Source: Paenisporosarcina sp050269735 | GTDB lineage: Bacteria > Bacillota > Bacilli > Bacillales_A > Planococcaceae | NCBI RefSeq assembly: GCF_050269735.1 | Contig: NZ_JBNNIX010000005.1 | Span: 141,710 to 205,709 of the forward strand | Length of the DNA stretch: 64,000 nt | Direction: 5' to 3' | In this document: in pieces, positions 31,127-40,061 of the stretch | Layout of the letters: every line of letters starts with the position of its first letter | How positions within the stretch are numbered: position 1 is the first letter of the stretch | Position numbers and translations under genes: made by a program | The notes under the pieces: model-generated | Seen by the model: only the letters and a program-made list of their open reading frames with translations | Told to the model about the DNA's origin: nothing | The model's database searches: none

Positions 31127-32515
31127 ATGTTGGATAATTTATTTATCTTGGTCAATGTCGCCGTATTGCTACTTCTTATCGGACTTCTTATTTATATGGG
31201 ACGGAAGCACATTTCATTTTCGAAAAGGGTATTCACTGGACTTGGCTTAGGGATTGTTTACGGTCTGGTATTACACTATGTGTATGGAACAGAATCGGAA
31301 ATATTAAGTGATTCAGTTCAATGGTTCAATTTAGTAGGAAATGGTTATGTCAAATTGCTTCAAATGATTGTTATGCCATTGGTGTTCATTTCAATTCTTT
31401 CCGCTTTTACAAAGCTGACAATTGGAAAGAATTTCGGCAAAATGACGGGCCTTATTTTAAGTTTATTGATTGGTACTACAGCAGTGGCTGCCGCAGTCGG
31501 AATTCTTTCCGCGGTCGTATTCGATTTGGATGCATCACAAATTGTGAGCGGGGACGCTGAAACAGAGCGTGGGGAATACCTTGAAATGCGTACGACAGAA
31601 GTGGCTGATCGGACATTGCCACAACAAATTGTTGACTTATTACCAGGTAACCCTTTCCTTGATTTCACTGGCGCAAGACCAACATCGACAATTGCAGTGG
31701 TCATTTTTGCTGCATTCCTAGGGTTCGCTTATCTAGGTCTCGCTCGAAAAGAAGAGGAACAAGCGGTTGCCATTAAAAAAGCCGTAGATGCAGTGTATGC
31801 ATGGATCATGCGTGTTGTGAAAATCATTCTGCGTTTAACTCCATACGGCATTTTGGCCATTATGGCACGTACTGTTGCCACATCTAATTTTGACGCAATT
31901 TATAATCTAGGTAAATTTGTCATCGCTTCATACGTCGCATTGATTATTATGTTTGCCATTCATTTATTAATCGTTTCACTTTCTGGATTAAACCCGATCA
32001 CTTATGTGAAAAAAGCAGCTGAACCATTATTGTTTGCTTTCACTTCACGATCAAGTGCAGGTACTTTACCACTGACAATCAATGCTCAAACCACACGTTT
32101 AGGTGTTCCTGCAGGAATCGCGAATTTCGCAGGTTCATTCGGGTTAACAATCGGACAAAATGGTTGTGCAGGTGTTTATCCTGCGATGCTTGCTGTCATG
32201 ATTGCGCCTACTGTAGGACAAAATCCACTTGAGCCAATGTTCCTGTTAACTTTGATTGCAGTTGTAGCCGTCAGCTCGTTCGGAGTGGCAGGTGTTGGTG
32301 GTGGTGCCACGTTTGCGGCTATCCTAGTATTATCCGCTTTGGATTTGCCGATTGCATTGGCGGGATTATTGATTTCTGTGGAACCTTTGATTGATATGGG
32401 GCGTACAGCTTTGAATGTAAGTGGGGCGATGGTTTCTGGTGTAACGACTGCCCGCGTTACAGGTGAACTGGACAGCAACATGTACAATGAAGCAATTGAT
32501 AACCAAACAGTTTAA
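31127..32515 (+). CDS. tcyP: L-cystine uptake symporter TcyP
   Basis: A 462-residue dicarboxylate/amino-acid:cation symporter very similar to B. subtilis TcyP. SEDS-like features of the DAACS family are clear: YVKLLQMIVMPLVFISILSA, FTSRSSAGTLPLTI in hairpin HP1 region, NFAGSFGLTIGQNGCAG and SSFGVAGVGGGATFAA in HP2. It imports L-cystine with sodium or protons as a sulfur source. The ribosome site is a G run (GGGGGG) three bases before the ATG. Single gene with its own terminator. Confidence 0.93.
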   Translation: MLDNLFILVNVAVLLLLIGLLIYMGRKHISFSKRVFTGLGLGIVYGLVLHYVYGTESEILSDSVQWFNLVGNGYVKLLQMIVMPLVFISILSAFTKLTIGKNFGKMTGLILSLLIGTTAVAAAVGILSAVVFDLDASQIVSGDAETERGEYLEMRTTEVADRTLPQQIVDLLPGNPFLDFTGARPTSTIAVVIFAAFLGFAYLGLARKEEEQAVAIKKAVDAVYAWIMRVVKIILRLTPYGILAIMARTVATSNFDAIYNLGKFVIASYVALIIMFAIHLLIVSLSGLNPITYVKKAAEPLLFAFTSRSSAGTLPLTINAQTTRLGVPAGIANFAGSFGLTIGQNGCAGVYPAMLAVMIAPTVGQNPLEPMFLLTLIAVVAVSSFGVAGVGGGATFAAILVLSALDLPIALAGLLISVEPLIDMGRTALNVSGAMVSGVTTARVTGELDSNMYNEAIDNQTV

Positions 32516-32536
32516 GAATTAAATATTCTCTAAGAA

Positions 32537-32586
32537 CGGGGATACTCCATTAGTGTAAAACACTTTTGGGGGTATCCCTGTTTTTC
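32537..32586 (+). terminator. Terminator of tcyP
   Basis: GGGGATACTCC pairs with GGGGGTATCCC, with an inner AGTGT/ACACT stem, followed by TTTTT. Confidence 0.88.
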
Positions 32587-32831
32587 TTGTAAATATTTTC
32601 CTTGTAAATAGTAAGAAAATTAATTAAAATTTCTTTAATATGACAGAACTTCCAGCTCTTTGATACGTCTTATATTTTGTAGATGAGATTTTTTAACATC
32701 AACAGTATCTAAATGGCAAAATTAAAACGGACTCCATAAAGAAAATACATATCTAATGGTTCTAAAAAATTATGAGCTCGTTGGAAACTAAAAGTTCCGT
32801 CGAAAATTGATTACCTTGTCAATGCGATATG
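32587..32831. other. AT-rich gap between tcyP and the XRE-TPR gene
   Basis: About 245 bp with no ORF above 15 codons that has a ribosome site, on either strand. I looked here for a pheromone precursor for the RRNPP-like regulator and found none. Confidence 0.5.
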
Positions 32832-32866
32832 AAAAGCAGTGAACTCACAAGGAGTCACTGCTTTTT
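32832..32866 (-). terminator. Terminator of the XRE-TPR regulator gene
   Basis: AAAAGCAGTGA pairs with TCACTGCTTTT; the end of the coding sequence lies within the hairpin. Confidence 0.9.
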
Positions 32867-34101
32867 ACCAAGTCGTTATACGTATGGAGAATAAACGTTT
32901 TATAGGGTGTTTCAGGTAAAGGAAGAATCAAGTCATGACCAATCTTGGCTTCGTTGACCGCTTTTTCTTTATCGCCAAGTTTGGCGTAACATTTCGCGCG
33001 GTAAGCATGGACTTCATAACTCATTGATAAATCGAGAGGGTGATGGGCATATTCAGGCACTTTATATTGGTTTAGTAGCGTCAGCGCTTCATTAACTTGA
33101 CCCAGTCCGAATAATGCTTTTCCTTTCTCTAGTAGGTAGTGGTTGTTACCTTCATGATCCGTTTTATCCTTGTACATTTCTTTTCCAAGTTCAAGAAAGC
33201 GTTCGATATGGGTCAGCGCTTTATCGTACTCATGCGCATAGGAATTGTAGTAATGTGCTTCCAGCAATTCTGCTATGGCTGTGGAAAAAAGATTTTCTGC
33301 GAACTCGCCGTATTGTCTAACCTTGCGGAGATAGTATTCACGGTCCTCATCATTTCCGTTAATAATGGCCTGTGCTCCAGCCAATCGATACAGATCGTCG
33401 ATGCGGTAAAAAATTCGTTCTTCTTTTGAGTAAGATAAGGCTTCATTCATTTTTAATTGGGATTCTTCATATTTGCCAACTGCCGAATATAAAATGGACT
33501 CAATGTACATGTAGTCAAGGGTGGTCACGGCATCCAGTTTGATGGCAGGAGAATCAAAACGGGCATGCTCTTTCAAAATAATCGCCAAGGCTTCTTCGTA
33601 AGCATGTTCTTTGAACTTAATTAACCCTTTAAACATTGCCAGCGATGCCCACTGATTGTATAGATGTAATTGTTCATACAGTTTCATCGCCTGGTTGTAA
33701 TACGACTCCCAATCTTCACGTTTTAAATGATAGCCGCATTTACTGTAAATCTCGAGTATACGTGCGGATTCGTAGCTAGTTGATAATTTATCGACAACCG
33801 GCTGTACGAGGTTAATGATTTGCTGGTGTTCATCCTGTAAATCTGCGTAATCCACTTTATATAATTTTTCAACTTGCGCCAACAAACTTCTTTTTTCTGT
33901 CTGACTGACATCTTCCATCAATTCGGACGATTCAATTCCAAGTCTTCCTGCAATATAAGATAAGCTCTCCATGGAAGGCTGGGCTTTGCCGTTTTCAATG
34001 AGACTTAGCATGCCTTTTGTCAGCTGATCTCCAGCCAAAGCTTCCAGTGTGAGCTTTTGTTGTTTGCGTAATTTTCTAATGCGTAAACCAAGTGTATCCA
34101 T
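32845..34101 (-). CDS. XRE-family regulator with TPR repeats (RRNPP-like)
   Basis: A 418-residue protein. Residues 4-63 are an XRE helix-turn-helix (LGLRIRKLRKQQKLTLEALA, KGMLSLIENGKAQPSMESL). The remaining 350 residues are helical tetratricopeptide-type repeats, for example WASLAMFKGLIKFKEHAYEEAL, YIESILYSAVGKYEESQLKM and GKALFGLGQVNEALTLLNQY. This HTH-plus-TPR layout is that of peptide-sensing RRNPP regulators, but length and sequence do not tell whether a peptide is the ligand. It is divergent from an MFS exporter, with two identical-architecture operators between, so it most likely controls that gene and itself. Confidence 0.87.
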   Translation of the reverse strand: MDTLGLRIRKLRKQQKLTLEALAGDQLTKGMLSLIENGKAQPSMESLSYIAGRLGIESSELMEDVSQTEKRSLLAQVEKLYKVDYADLQDEHQQIINLVQPVVDKLSTSYESARILEIYSKCGYHLKREDWESYYNQAMKLYEQLHLYNQWASLAMFKGLIKFKEHAYEEALAIILKEHARFDSPAIKLDAVTTLDYMYIESILYSAVGKYEESQLKMNEALSYSKEERIFYRIDDLYRLAGAQAIINGNDEDREYYLRKVRQYGEFAENLFSTAIAELLEAHYYNSYAHEYDKALTHIERFLELGKEMYKDKTDHEGNNHYLLEKGKALFGLGQVNEALTLLNQYKVPEYAHHPLDLSMSYEVHAYRAKCYAKLGDKEKAVNEAKIGHDLILPLPETPYKTFILHTYNDLVKSSDSL

Positions 34102-34124
34102 AACAATCTCTCCGTTTCTAATTA

Positions 34125-34141
34125 GTTTAATTATATTAAAC
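34125..34141. promoter_or_regulatory. Operator 1 of the XRE/MFS divergent region
   Basis: GTTTAAT and ATTAAAC around TAT: a perfect inverted repeat with 7-bp arms, near the start of the regulator gene. Confidence 0.72.
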
Positions 34142-34178
34142 TTTTTGTTGCAAGGGAAGTGATTTCATGCTATTATTT

Positions 34179-34195
34179 GTTTAATTAAATTAAAC
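34179..34195. promoter_or_regulatory. Operator 2 of the XRE/MFS divergent region
   Basis: GTTTAAT and ATTAAAC around TAA: the same arms as operator 1, with centre-to-centre distance 54 bp (close to five helical turns). It lies 22 bp before the MFS start. Confidence 0.72.
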
Positions 34196-34216
34196 TTTCG
34201 AAAAGAGGTATTAACC

Positions 34217-35521
34217 ATGGAAGAATCCATGAAGTTAAAAAAAGCAACCCAACACCTTTGGACCTTCACAATTAGTAAATTGATTTCGACGTTTGGTGTC
34301 AGTGTTTTTACTTTTGGGATTAGTTTTTATATTTTATCTCAAACAGGTTCTGCAACTAGCTTTGCCTTAGTGCTAATCTGTAGCATACTTCCAAGAGTGC
34401 TTGTTGCGCCGTTTGCTGGTTATGTAGCGGATAAATATCCGAAAAAGACCATTATCATTGTTGCTCAAATATGTAGTGTGCTGGCAGTAGGTGGTTTGCT
34501 GACAATCAGTATAACGGTAGGTCTTTCGCTAATTGCTATTTACATTACGGAAATTATTTTATCAATTACGTCGTTATTCTCAGGTGTCACATTCAGTTCT
34601 TCTATTGCAAATTTAGTAGATGATGCACGCATCCAGAAAGCCATGTCTTTCAACCAAATGTCCATTTCTATCGCATCAATAGGAGGTCCAGCGGTGGGTG
34701 GTCTATTGTTTGGACTGGTATCGATGCAAATGTTTTTAATTATTCACATGATTAGTTATATCATTGCGGTCATTCTTGAATCGACGATGGATTTCAAGCT
34801 GTACTCGAAGAAAGCGGCTGAGATTGTAGAAGAGAAAAAAGAGACGATGCTTCAAAATATGAAAGCTGGCATCACGTACTTAAAGCAGCATCGGGTACTT
34901 TCGGTAATCGTATGGGTTGCGCTCGTAATCAATTTCTTTTTCGGTGCATTTACGGTTGGTTATTCTTTTATCCTCGTAGAAGAACTGAAGGTCCAGTCTG
35001 CTCATTTCGGGATAACAGAAGGAGCACTTTCGATCGGGATGCTTGTAACTTCCATTTACTTATCTGCCCGTAAAGACATTAAGTTTCCGCTTGTTGTTTC
35101 CAAAAGAGGAATTCTAATCATGGGACTTCTGATGGCTGCCGCCACTCTGCCTTTGCTTGTAACCCTTTCCTATTATGGCATTGTCAGTTTCTATTTCATT
35201 CTCATGTTCTCATTCGGAGTGGCGATGATTTTTGTTAACACACCAATTGGCGTCATGATGCAAAAACAAATTGCGGAAGAATATAGAGGGCGGGTATTCG
35301 GGCTGCTAGAAACAATGGCGATGTCATTGATGCCACTCGCAATGGTCCTTTTCGGTTTCCTGTTCGATATCGTACCTGCACAATATGTATTGTTGGCTTC
35401 AAGTGCCATTATGTTGGCGGCCGTTTTATACATGCTCCGTCCATCTGTCATGAAACAGGCACATCCTGAACTTGAGGAAAAGATTGTTCCTGAGCCGATA
35501 AAAGCAGTATCGACCCAATAA
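34217..35521 (+). CDS. MFS exporter, MefA/macrolide-efflux type
   Basis: A 434-residue 12-helix carrier. Sequence features FGVSVFTFGISFYILSQTGS at the start, RVLVAPFAGYVADKYPKKTI in the loop after helix two and SIASIGGPAVGGLLFGL in helix five place it in the MFS_3/MefA drug-efflux group. AAAGAGG precedes ATG. The divergent XRE-TPR regulator with twin operators suggests ligand-induced export of an antibiotic or peptide (inference). Confidence 0.88.
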   Translation: MEESMKLKKATQHLWTFTISKLISTFGVSVFTFGISFYILSQTGSATSFALVLICSILPRVLVAPFAGYVADKYPKKTIIIVAQICSVLAVGGLLTISITVGLSLIAIYITEIILSITSLFSGVTFSSSIANLVDDARIQKAMSFNQMSISIASIGGPAVGGLLFGLVSMQMFLIIHMISYIIAVILESTMDFKLYSKKAAEIVEEKKETMLQNMKAGITYLKQHRVLSVIVWVALVINFFFGAFTVGYSFILVEELKVQSAHFGITEGALSIGMLVTSIYLSARKDIKFPLVVSKRGILIMGLLMAAATLPLLVTLSYYGIVSFYFILMFSFGVAMIFVNTPIGVMMQKQIAEEYRGRVFGLLETMAMSLMPLAMVLFGFLFDIVPAQYVLLASSAIMLAAVLYMLRPSVMKQAHPELEEKIVPEPIKAVSTQ

Positions 35522-35562
35522 AGAAATCCAGCCCCTCATTTATGAGGAGGCTGGATTTTCAT
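35522..35562. terminator. Bidirectional terminator between the two MFS genes
   Basis: AAATCCAGCC pairs with GGCTGGATTT, with an inner CCTCAT/ATGAGG stem; both flanks are A/T rich. Confidence 0.9.
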
Positions 35563-36715
35563 TTTTCAATGACTTATTGGAGTTGCGGAACAAGAGTATT
35601 AATGTGATGGATACCAGGGCAAGGATAGCTGATAGAACATAAACGTGATCTGGTTGAACGGTAAAAATCCATGTAAAGAGTAGAGGACCAATGATACGCC
35701 CCATATTATCCATAGAATACGTCATGCCAGCTGCTGTACCGTACATCCCGCCGGACTCTTTAGTCGTCAGAGAAACTAACACCGTTCGAGCGAGGGCGTT
35801 TCCAGCTGTAAAGACACTGAGTGCAAAACCAGCCCACAGCAGACTACCTGTAAACAGCAATAATACTAATCCGATAGCCGTCACTACCTGGGCAGCCATG
35901 ATCCATTTTGTTTCCTGACCGTTTTTCACTCGGCGAACGACTCCACCTTGTATAACTGCATCCACTAAACCACTCGCCATGAATAAATAGCCTAATTGCA
36001 AAGGAGTAATGGATATTTTATTGATCTGGAATAACTGGAATGTTGCTTCAAGACCGGCAAGCAGGAAAGTCACCATAAATGAAAACAGGAACAGATAGCG
36101 AATGCGATTCTCCCAAAGCTTGTTCGCGCCTTTTGGCACAATGGCTCTTTTTCTTGCTTCACCTCTGGACGTTGGTTCTTTTAAAATCAGACCTGCATAC
36201 ACCATCAAAGCAAGAATTAATAAAGCGGAAGCAAAAAACGGAAGCTGTAGCGTAATGCCGCCAAGTACCCCGCCGATTGCCGGACCGAAAATGAAACCAA
36301 GTCCAATTGACATGCCAAGCAAACCCATATATTTATTGCGTTCTTCTTCAGTCGTCATATCCGCAACAAATCCCGTAACCGCCGTATACAATGCACCGGA
36401 GAAGATTCCGCCGACGATTCGTGATACATACAGCATCGGAAGTTGCTCAATAAACAGAGCGAAAATCAAAAAACTCATACTGAAACCGAATAGGCCAATC
36501 AGGATTAATTTTTTTCTTCCAGTTCGATCCGAAAGTGAACCCCAAAGAGGAGCTGTAAAGAAAGAAGCTAATGCATAAATCGTCAATAAACCACCAACGT
36601 GAACTTCACTGTAACCTTGTTCCAATATTACTTCAGGTAAAATTGGAATGATGATTCCAAAACCTAAATAAACAAAAAATTGCACAGACATCAATAACAA
36701 AATGGCTTTCTTCAT
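35540..36715 (-). CDS. MFS drug:proton antiporter, TetA/NorA-like
   Basis: A 391-residue 12-helix transporter of the drug/proton antiporter group. The loop 2-3 signature is GSLSDRTGRKKLILIGL, motif C is GLGFIFGPAIGGVLGG in helix five, and SRIVGGIFSGALYTAVTGFV lies in helix four. Related pumps export tetracyclines, quinolones or dyes. Its end lies in the terminator shared with the converging MFS gene. No regulator is adjacent on its upstream side. Confidence 0.88.
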   Translation of the reverse strand: MKKAILLLMSVQFFVYLGFGIIIPILPEVILEQGYSEVHVGGLLTIYALASFFTAPLWGSLSDRTGRKKLILIGLFGFSMSFLIFALFIEQLPMLYVSRIVGGIFSGALYTAVTGFVADMTTEEERNKYMGLLGMSIGLGFIFGPAIGGVLGGITLQLPFFASALLILALMVYAGLILKEPTSRGEARKRAIVPKGANKLWENRIRYLFLFSFMVTFLLAGLEATFQLFQINKISITPLQLGYLFMASGLVDAVIQGGVVRRVKNGQETKWIMAAQVVTAIGLVLLLFTGSLLWAGFALSVFTAGNALARTVLVSLTTKESGGMYGTAAGMTYSMDNMGRIIGPLLFTWIFTVQPDHVYVLSAILALVSITLILLFRNSNKSLKNENPASS

Positions 36716-36857
36716 TTCAAAAGAACCCGCTTTCTAAACTCAATACGTATAGTCCATTTTACTCGCAAATCATCCTTCAAACAACAAGGGGCTAAAAGAA
36801 AAGTGGAAAGCCTCCGCCCGGAACGGAAATCAACAATATTGTTTAACAGAGCCTTTA

Positions 36858-36890
36858 AATAAAAAACCCGCAGATATCATCTGCGGGAGA
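36858..36890 (-). terminator. Terminator of copA
   Basis: CCCGCAGAT pairs with ATCTGCGGG and is followed on the minus strand by TTTTTTATTT. Confidence 0.93.
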
Positions 36891-36892
36891 GA

Positions 36893-39307
36893 TTATAACT
36901 TGGCACGCTGTAGACGTAGGGCATTCAATACAACAGAAACGGAACTGAACGCCATGGCTGCTCCTGCAACCCATGGTGCCAATAAGCCCGATGCAGCGAT
37001 TGGTATTCCGATGGAGTTGTAAGCTAATGCCCAGAATAAATTTTGTTTGATGTTTCGGACTGTTAATTGACTCATATGCAATGTGTCAGGCACACGCAGT
37101 AAATCGCCATGCATTAATGTGACGTCTGCTGCTTCCATTGCGACTGCCGTTCCCGTGCCCATGGCAATTCCGATATCAGCAACCGCAAGAGCGGGGGCAT
37201 CATTTATGCCGTCGCCTACCATGGCAACTTTGCGACCTTCTTTTTGTAGAGAAGTAATGACTTCCGCCTTTCTCGTCGGAAATACACCTGCAACAACGTG
37301 CTCAATTCCAACTTGTTTGGCAATCGCCTGTGCGGTAGTTTCCTGATCACCCGTTAACATCACGACGTGAATGCCCATTTGTTGTAACTTGTGAATCGCT
37401 TCTTTTGATGTATCTTTTACTTGATCGGCAATGGCTATCGTAGCGACATGCACACCATCAACCGCCATGAACATGACCGTTTTGCCTTCTTGTTCCAGTG
37501 AAGAAGCTTGTTCCAGACCTGTATCTAGCTGGATATTCCGGTCATGTAAAAGTTTGCGGGTCCCAATGACAAGTACTTTGGAATCAACTGTACTTTCAAT
37601 GCCATGCCCGGGAATAGCATTAAAGGAAGAACTCTTATGCAATGCAACCTTCATTTCCTCGCCGAAAGAGGTAATCGCATGTGCAACCGGATGTTCGGAA
37701 TTACTTTCTGCAGCAGCAGCTAATAGGATGAGTGTATGTCGATCCTGGTGATCCGCAACAATAAACTCCGTTACTGCCGGTTTCCCTTTGGTTATGGTTC
37801 CGGTTTTATCGAACACAATCGTATTGATAGACTTTGTGTTTTCCATCGCTTCAGCCGTCTTGAATAATATACCGAGTTCGGCAGAGCGACCGGAACCCGC
37901 CATAATCGAAGTGGGAGTTGCCAATCCAAGCGCACAAGGGCAGGCGATGACCAGTACGGCAATCGTACTTTCCAAAGCGGCGGCAAAGTTACCGACGTCC
38001 ACGATAAAATACCAAACTGCGAATGTCAGCAAAGCAAGACCTACAACGATCGGTACAAAAATACCGGAAATCCGGTCCGCCAATCTTTGTATCGGAGCTT
38101 TCGATCCCTGGGCTTCTTCAACAACACGGATAATAGAAGAAAGAACGGTTTCTTTCCCGATTTTTGCAGCTGTAATGCGCAGGGCTCCATTCGCATTAAT
38201 TGTTGCAGCGAACACTTCATCATTTGGTGATTTTTCAACCGGCAAGCTTTCACCGGTCAACATGGATTCATCCACAGCAGACGCGCCGGATAGCACGACA
38301 CCGTCAACAGGAATGGATGCGCCTGGCTTAATTAATAAAATATCGCCTTTTTGAACAGATTCAATCGCGATTTCCCGTGTTTGGCCATTTTCTTCAATTA
38401 ATGCCATAGCCGGTTGAAGGTTCATTAATTTCTTTATGGCATCCGAAGAATGCCCTTTTGCACGCGCTTCAAATACTTTCCCAAGTAAAATGAGTGTAAT
38501 CAGTACCGCACTTGTTTCAAAGTACAATCCGAGCATATGAGATTCCCCATGTTGCAAGCTCTCAAATACGAGATAAACACTGTAAAAGTAAGCTGCAGAA
38601 GTACCAAGGGCAACTAAAACATCCATATTGGCACTCTTATTGCGAAGAGCGAAGTATGTACCTTTATAAAATATCCAGCCAATCCAGAATTGAACAGGTG
38701 TTGCTAATGCCCATTGAACAAAAGGATTCATTAAAATGTCTGGTACATACAATGCTGAAGTAAATGAAAAATGCCCTAACATTGTCCATAAAAGGGGAAG
38801 AGACAAAATGGCTGAAATCCAGAACAAACGGGTTTTCTTTTGAATGTCTGCTTTCTTGTAATCAATGGCTTCGGATTTTTCATCATCTTTAAATGTTGCA
38901 TCATACCCTAAGTCTTGAATTTTCTTCACAATGTCTTGAGGGTTGGTTTGATTTGGATTAAACGTGATTTTTCCAGTTTCAAGCGCTAAATTAATGGCTG
39001 CTTCGTTAACTCCAGGCAGGCGATTCAATCCCTTTTCAATACGGGTTGAACAGGCTGCACATGTCATTCCCTGAATTCTGAGGTCGACCTGCTCGTTGAT
39101 TACGTCATAACCAAGTGAACGGACTTTGTCAGCTAGTTGATTCGATTGAAGCAATTTTGAATCGTATGTGATATGTGCTTTTTCAGTTGCAAAATTGACG
39201 GTTGCGGAAGAAACACCTTCCATTTTCTGAAGCCCTTTTTCAACACGATTGGCACAGGCGGCACAAGTCATGCCAGTAATCGATATATCTTGTTGAGTAT
39301 CAGTCAT
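36893..39307 (-). CDS. copA: Copper(I)-exporting P-type ATPase
   Basis: An 804-residue Cu+ pump with two N-terminal metal-binding domains (GMTCAACANRVEKGL at about 11 and GMTCAACSTRIEKGL at about 79), the TGES loop (TGESLPV), the intramembrane IACPCALGLATP, the phosphorylated DKTGTITKG, SEHPVAHAI and VGDGINDAPAL. It uses ATP to expel Cu(I). GAAACCTCC complement upstream gives GGAGG before the ATG. A CsoR-type operator lies 18-36 bp upstream and a terminator separates it from copZ, so it has its own copper-controlled promoter. Confidence 0.96.
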   Translation of the reverse strand: MTDTQQDISITGMTCAACANRVEKGLQKMEGVSSATVNFATEKAHITYDSKLLQSNQLADKVRSLGYDVINEQVDLRIQGMTCAACSTRIEKGLNRLPGVNEAAINLALETGKITFNPNQTNPQDIVKKIQDLGYDATFKDDEKSEAIDYKKADIQKKTRLFWISAILSLPLLWTMLGHFSFTSALYVPDILMNPFVQWALATPVQFWIGWIFYKGTYFALRNKSANMDVLVALGTSAAYFYSVYLVFESLQHGESHMLGLYFETSAVLITLILLGKVFEARAKGHSSDAIKKLMNLQPAMALIEENGQTREIAIESVQKGDILLIKPGASIPVDGVVLSGASAVDESMLTGESLPVEKSPNDEVFAATINANGALRITAAKIGKETVLSSIIRVVEEAQGSKAPIQRLADRISGIFVPIVVGLALLTFAVWYFIVDVGNFAAALESTIAVLVIACPCALGLATPTSIMAGSGRSAELGILFKTAEAMENTKSINTIVFDKTGTITKGKPAVTEFIVADHQDRHTLILLAAAAESNSEHPVAHAITSFGEEMKVALHKSSSFNAIPGHGIESTVDSKVLVIGTRKLLHDRNIQLDTGLEQASSLEQEGKTVMFMAVDGVHVATIAIADQVKDTSKEAIHKLQQMGIHVVMLTGDQETTAQAIAKQVGIEHVVAGVFPTRKAEVITSLQKEGRKVAMVGDGINDAPALAVADIGIAMGTGTAVAMEAADVTLMHGDLLRVPDTLHMSQLTVRNIKQNLFWALAYNSIGIPIAASGLLAPWVAGAAMAFSSVSVVLNALRLQRAKL

Positions 39308-39324
39308 ACTGAAACCTCCTTCTG

Positions 39325-39343
39325 CATACCGTTATGGGGTATG
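39325..39343. promoter_or_regulatory. CsoR operator of copA
   Basis: CATACC and GGTATG form an inverted repeat around GTTATGG, giving the TACC-N-GGGGTA pattern of CsoR boxes, directly ahead of the copA ribosome site. Confidence 0.8.
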
Positions 39344-39352
39344 TTAATGATT

Positions 39353-39378
39353 GAAAAAAAAACTGCGAATCTCGCAGT
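39353..39378 (-). terminator. Terminator between copZ and copA
   Basis: ACTGCGA pairs with TCGCAGT around a 3-nt loop; on the minus strand it is followed by a run of nine T. Confidence 0.88.
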
Positions 39379-39390
39379 CTTCATTAATTT

Positions 39391-39603
39391 CTATTTAGTG
39401 ATTGTATAGCCTTGCTCTTCAATCGTGTTTGTAATCTGCTCAACTTCAACTACATCTTTGTTAAATTCAACATCTACAGTGCCATTTTCTAAATGTACTT
39501 GTACGTTATCAACACCAGAAATTTCTGTAACACTGCTTTCGATTGCTTTAACACAATGTCCGCATGACATTCCTTCTACTTTTAAAGTAACGTGATCTAC
39601 CAT
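39391..39603 (-). CDS. copZ: Copper chaperone CopZ
   Basis: A 70-residue ferredoxin-fold metallochaperone with the Cu(I) site GMSCGHCVKAIESS near the N-terminus and the strand TVDVEFNKD. It shuttles Cu(I) in the cytoplasm to the CopA metal-binding domains. It lies 15 bp after csoR, sharing its promoter, and ends at a terminator. Confidence 0.95.
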   Translation of the reverse strand: MVDHVTLKVEGMSCGHCVKAIESSVTEISGVDNVQVHLENGTVDVEFNKDVVEVEQITNTIEEQGYTITK

Positions 39604-39618
39604 TGATATTCCTCCTTG

Positions 39619-39957
39619 TTATTTACGCATTAGTTTTTGAACCGTTGTCAATAACTCATCTAGCACATCATCTTCTCCAGCAGCCAGTCGTTCTTTCACA
39701 CAGCCTTTTAAATGACCGTCCAGAAGAACTTTTGCAACACTGTTCAAGGCTGACTGAGTTGCTGATAATTGGGTAATAATATCATCACAATACACGTCTT
39801 TATCAACCATGCCTTTAATACCTCGTATTTGTCCTTCAATACGGTTTAGCCGGGTGGTTAAATCTTTTTTTATGGAATCTGGATGATGACTTTTTCGACA
39901 AGTCGTTGGTTCTAGAGGTTCTTCAAGTGGTGAAGCATCTGTTGTATAAGTGGTCAT
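39619..39957 (-). CDS. csoR: Copper-sensing repressor CsoR
   Basis: A 112-residue all-helical DUF156 repressor. Cu(I) ligands are Cys in VYCDDIITQLSA and the His-x3-Cys of LLDGHLKGCVKERL. RLNRIEGQIRGIKGMVD is the family helix 1. The N-terminal 25 residues (TTDASPLEEPLEPTTCRKSH) form an unusually acidic, proline-rich extension with one extra Cys. Cu(I) binding releases it from the two CsoR boxes at 39.33 and 40.00 kb. Confidence 0.95.
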   Translation of the reverse strand: MTTYTTDASPLEEPLEPTTCRKSHHPDSIKKDLTTRLNRIEGQIRGIKGMVDKDVYCDDIITQLSATQSALNSVAKVLLDGHLKGCVKERLAAGEDDVLDELLTTVQKLMRK

Positions 39958-39982
39958 GGTTTTTCACCTCCAGATTTTCTTT

Positions 39983-40011
39983 AGTATAAAGTACGGTTGG
40001 GGGGTATGTAA
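39983..40011 (-). promoter_or_regulatory. csoR-copZ promoter with CsoR operator
   Basis: On the minus strand TTACAT, a 17-bp spacer and TATACT (39983-39988). The spacer holds CATACCCCCC and GTAC (39991-40008), the G/C-rich CsoR-type box, so the repressor would block its own promoter. Confidence 0.72.
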
Positions 40012-40021
40012 AGGAAAGGGA

Positions 40022-40056
40022 ATTAAAAATCCCCAAACTTGGAAAAAGTTTGGGGT
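40022..40056 (-). terminator. Terminator of the CBS-domain gene
   Basis: CCCCAAACTT pairs with AAGTTTGGGG around TTTTCC; the minus-strand 3-prime side continues ATTTTTAATT. Confidence 0.9.
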
Positions 40057-40061
40057 GTCGT

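Noticed and set aside
37788..38354. 188-codon plus-strand ORF opposite copA
   Set aside because: It is a shadow of the copA coding frame, rich in Ser/Ala/Thr/Ile with no ribosome site.
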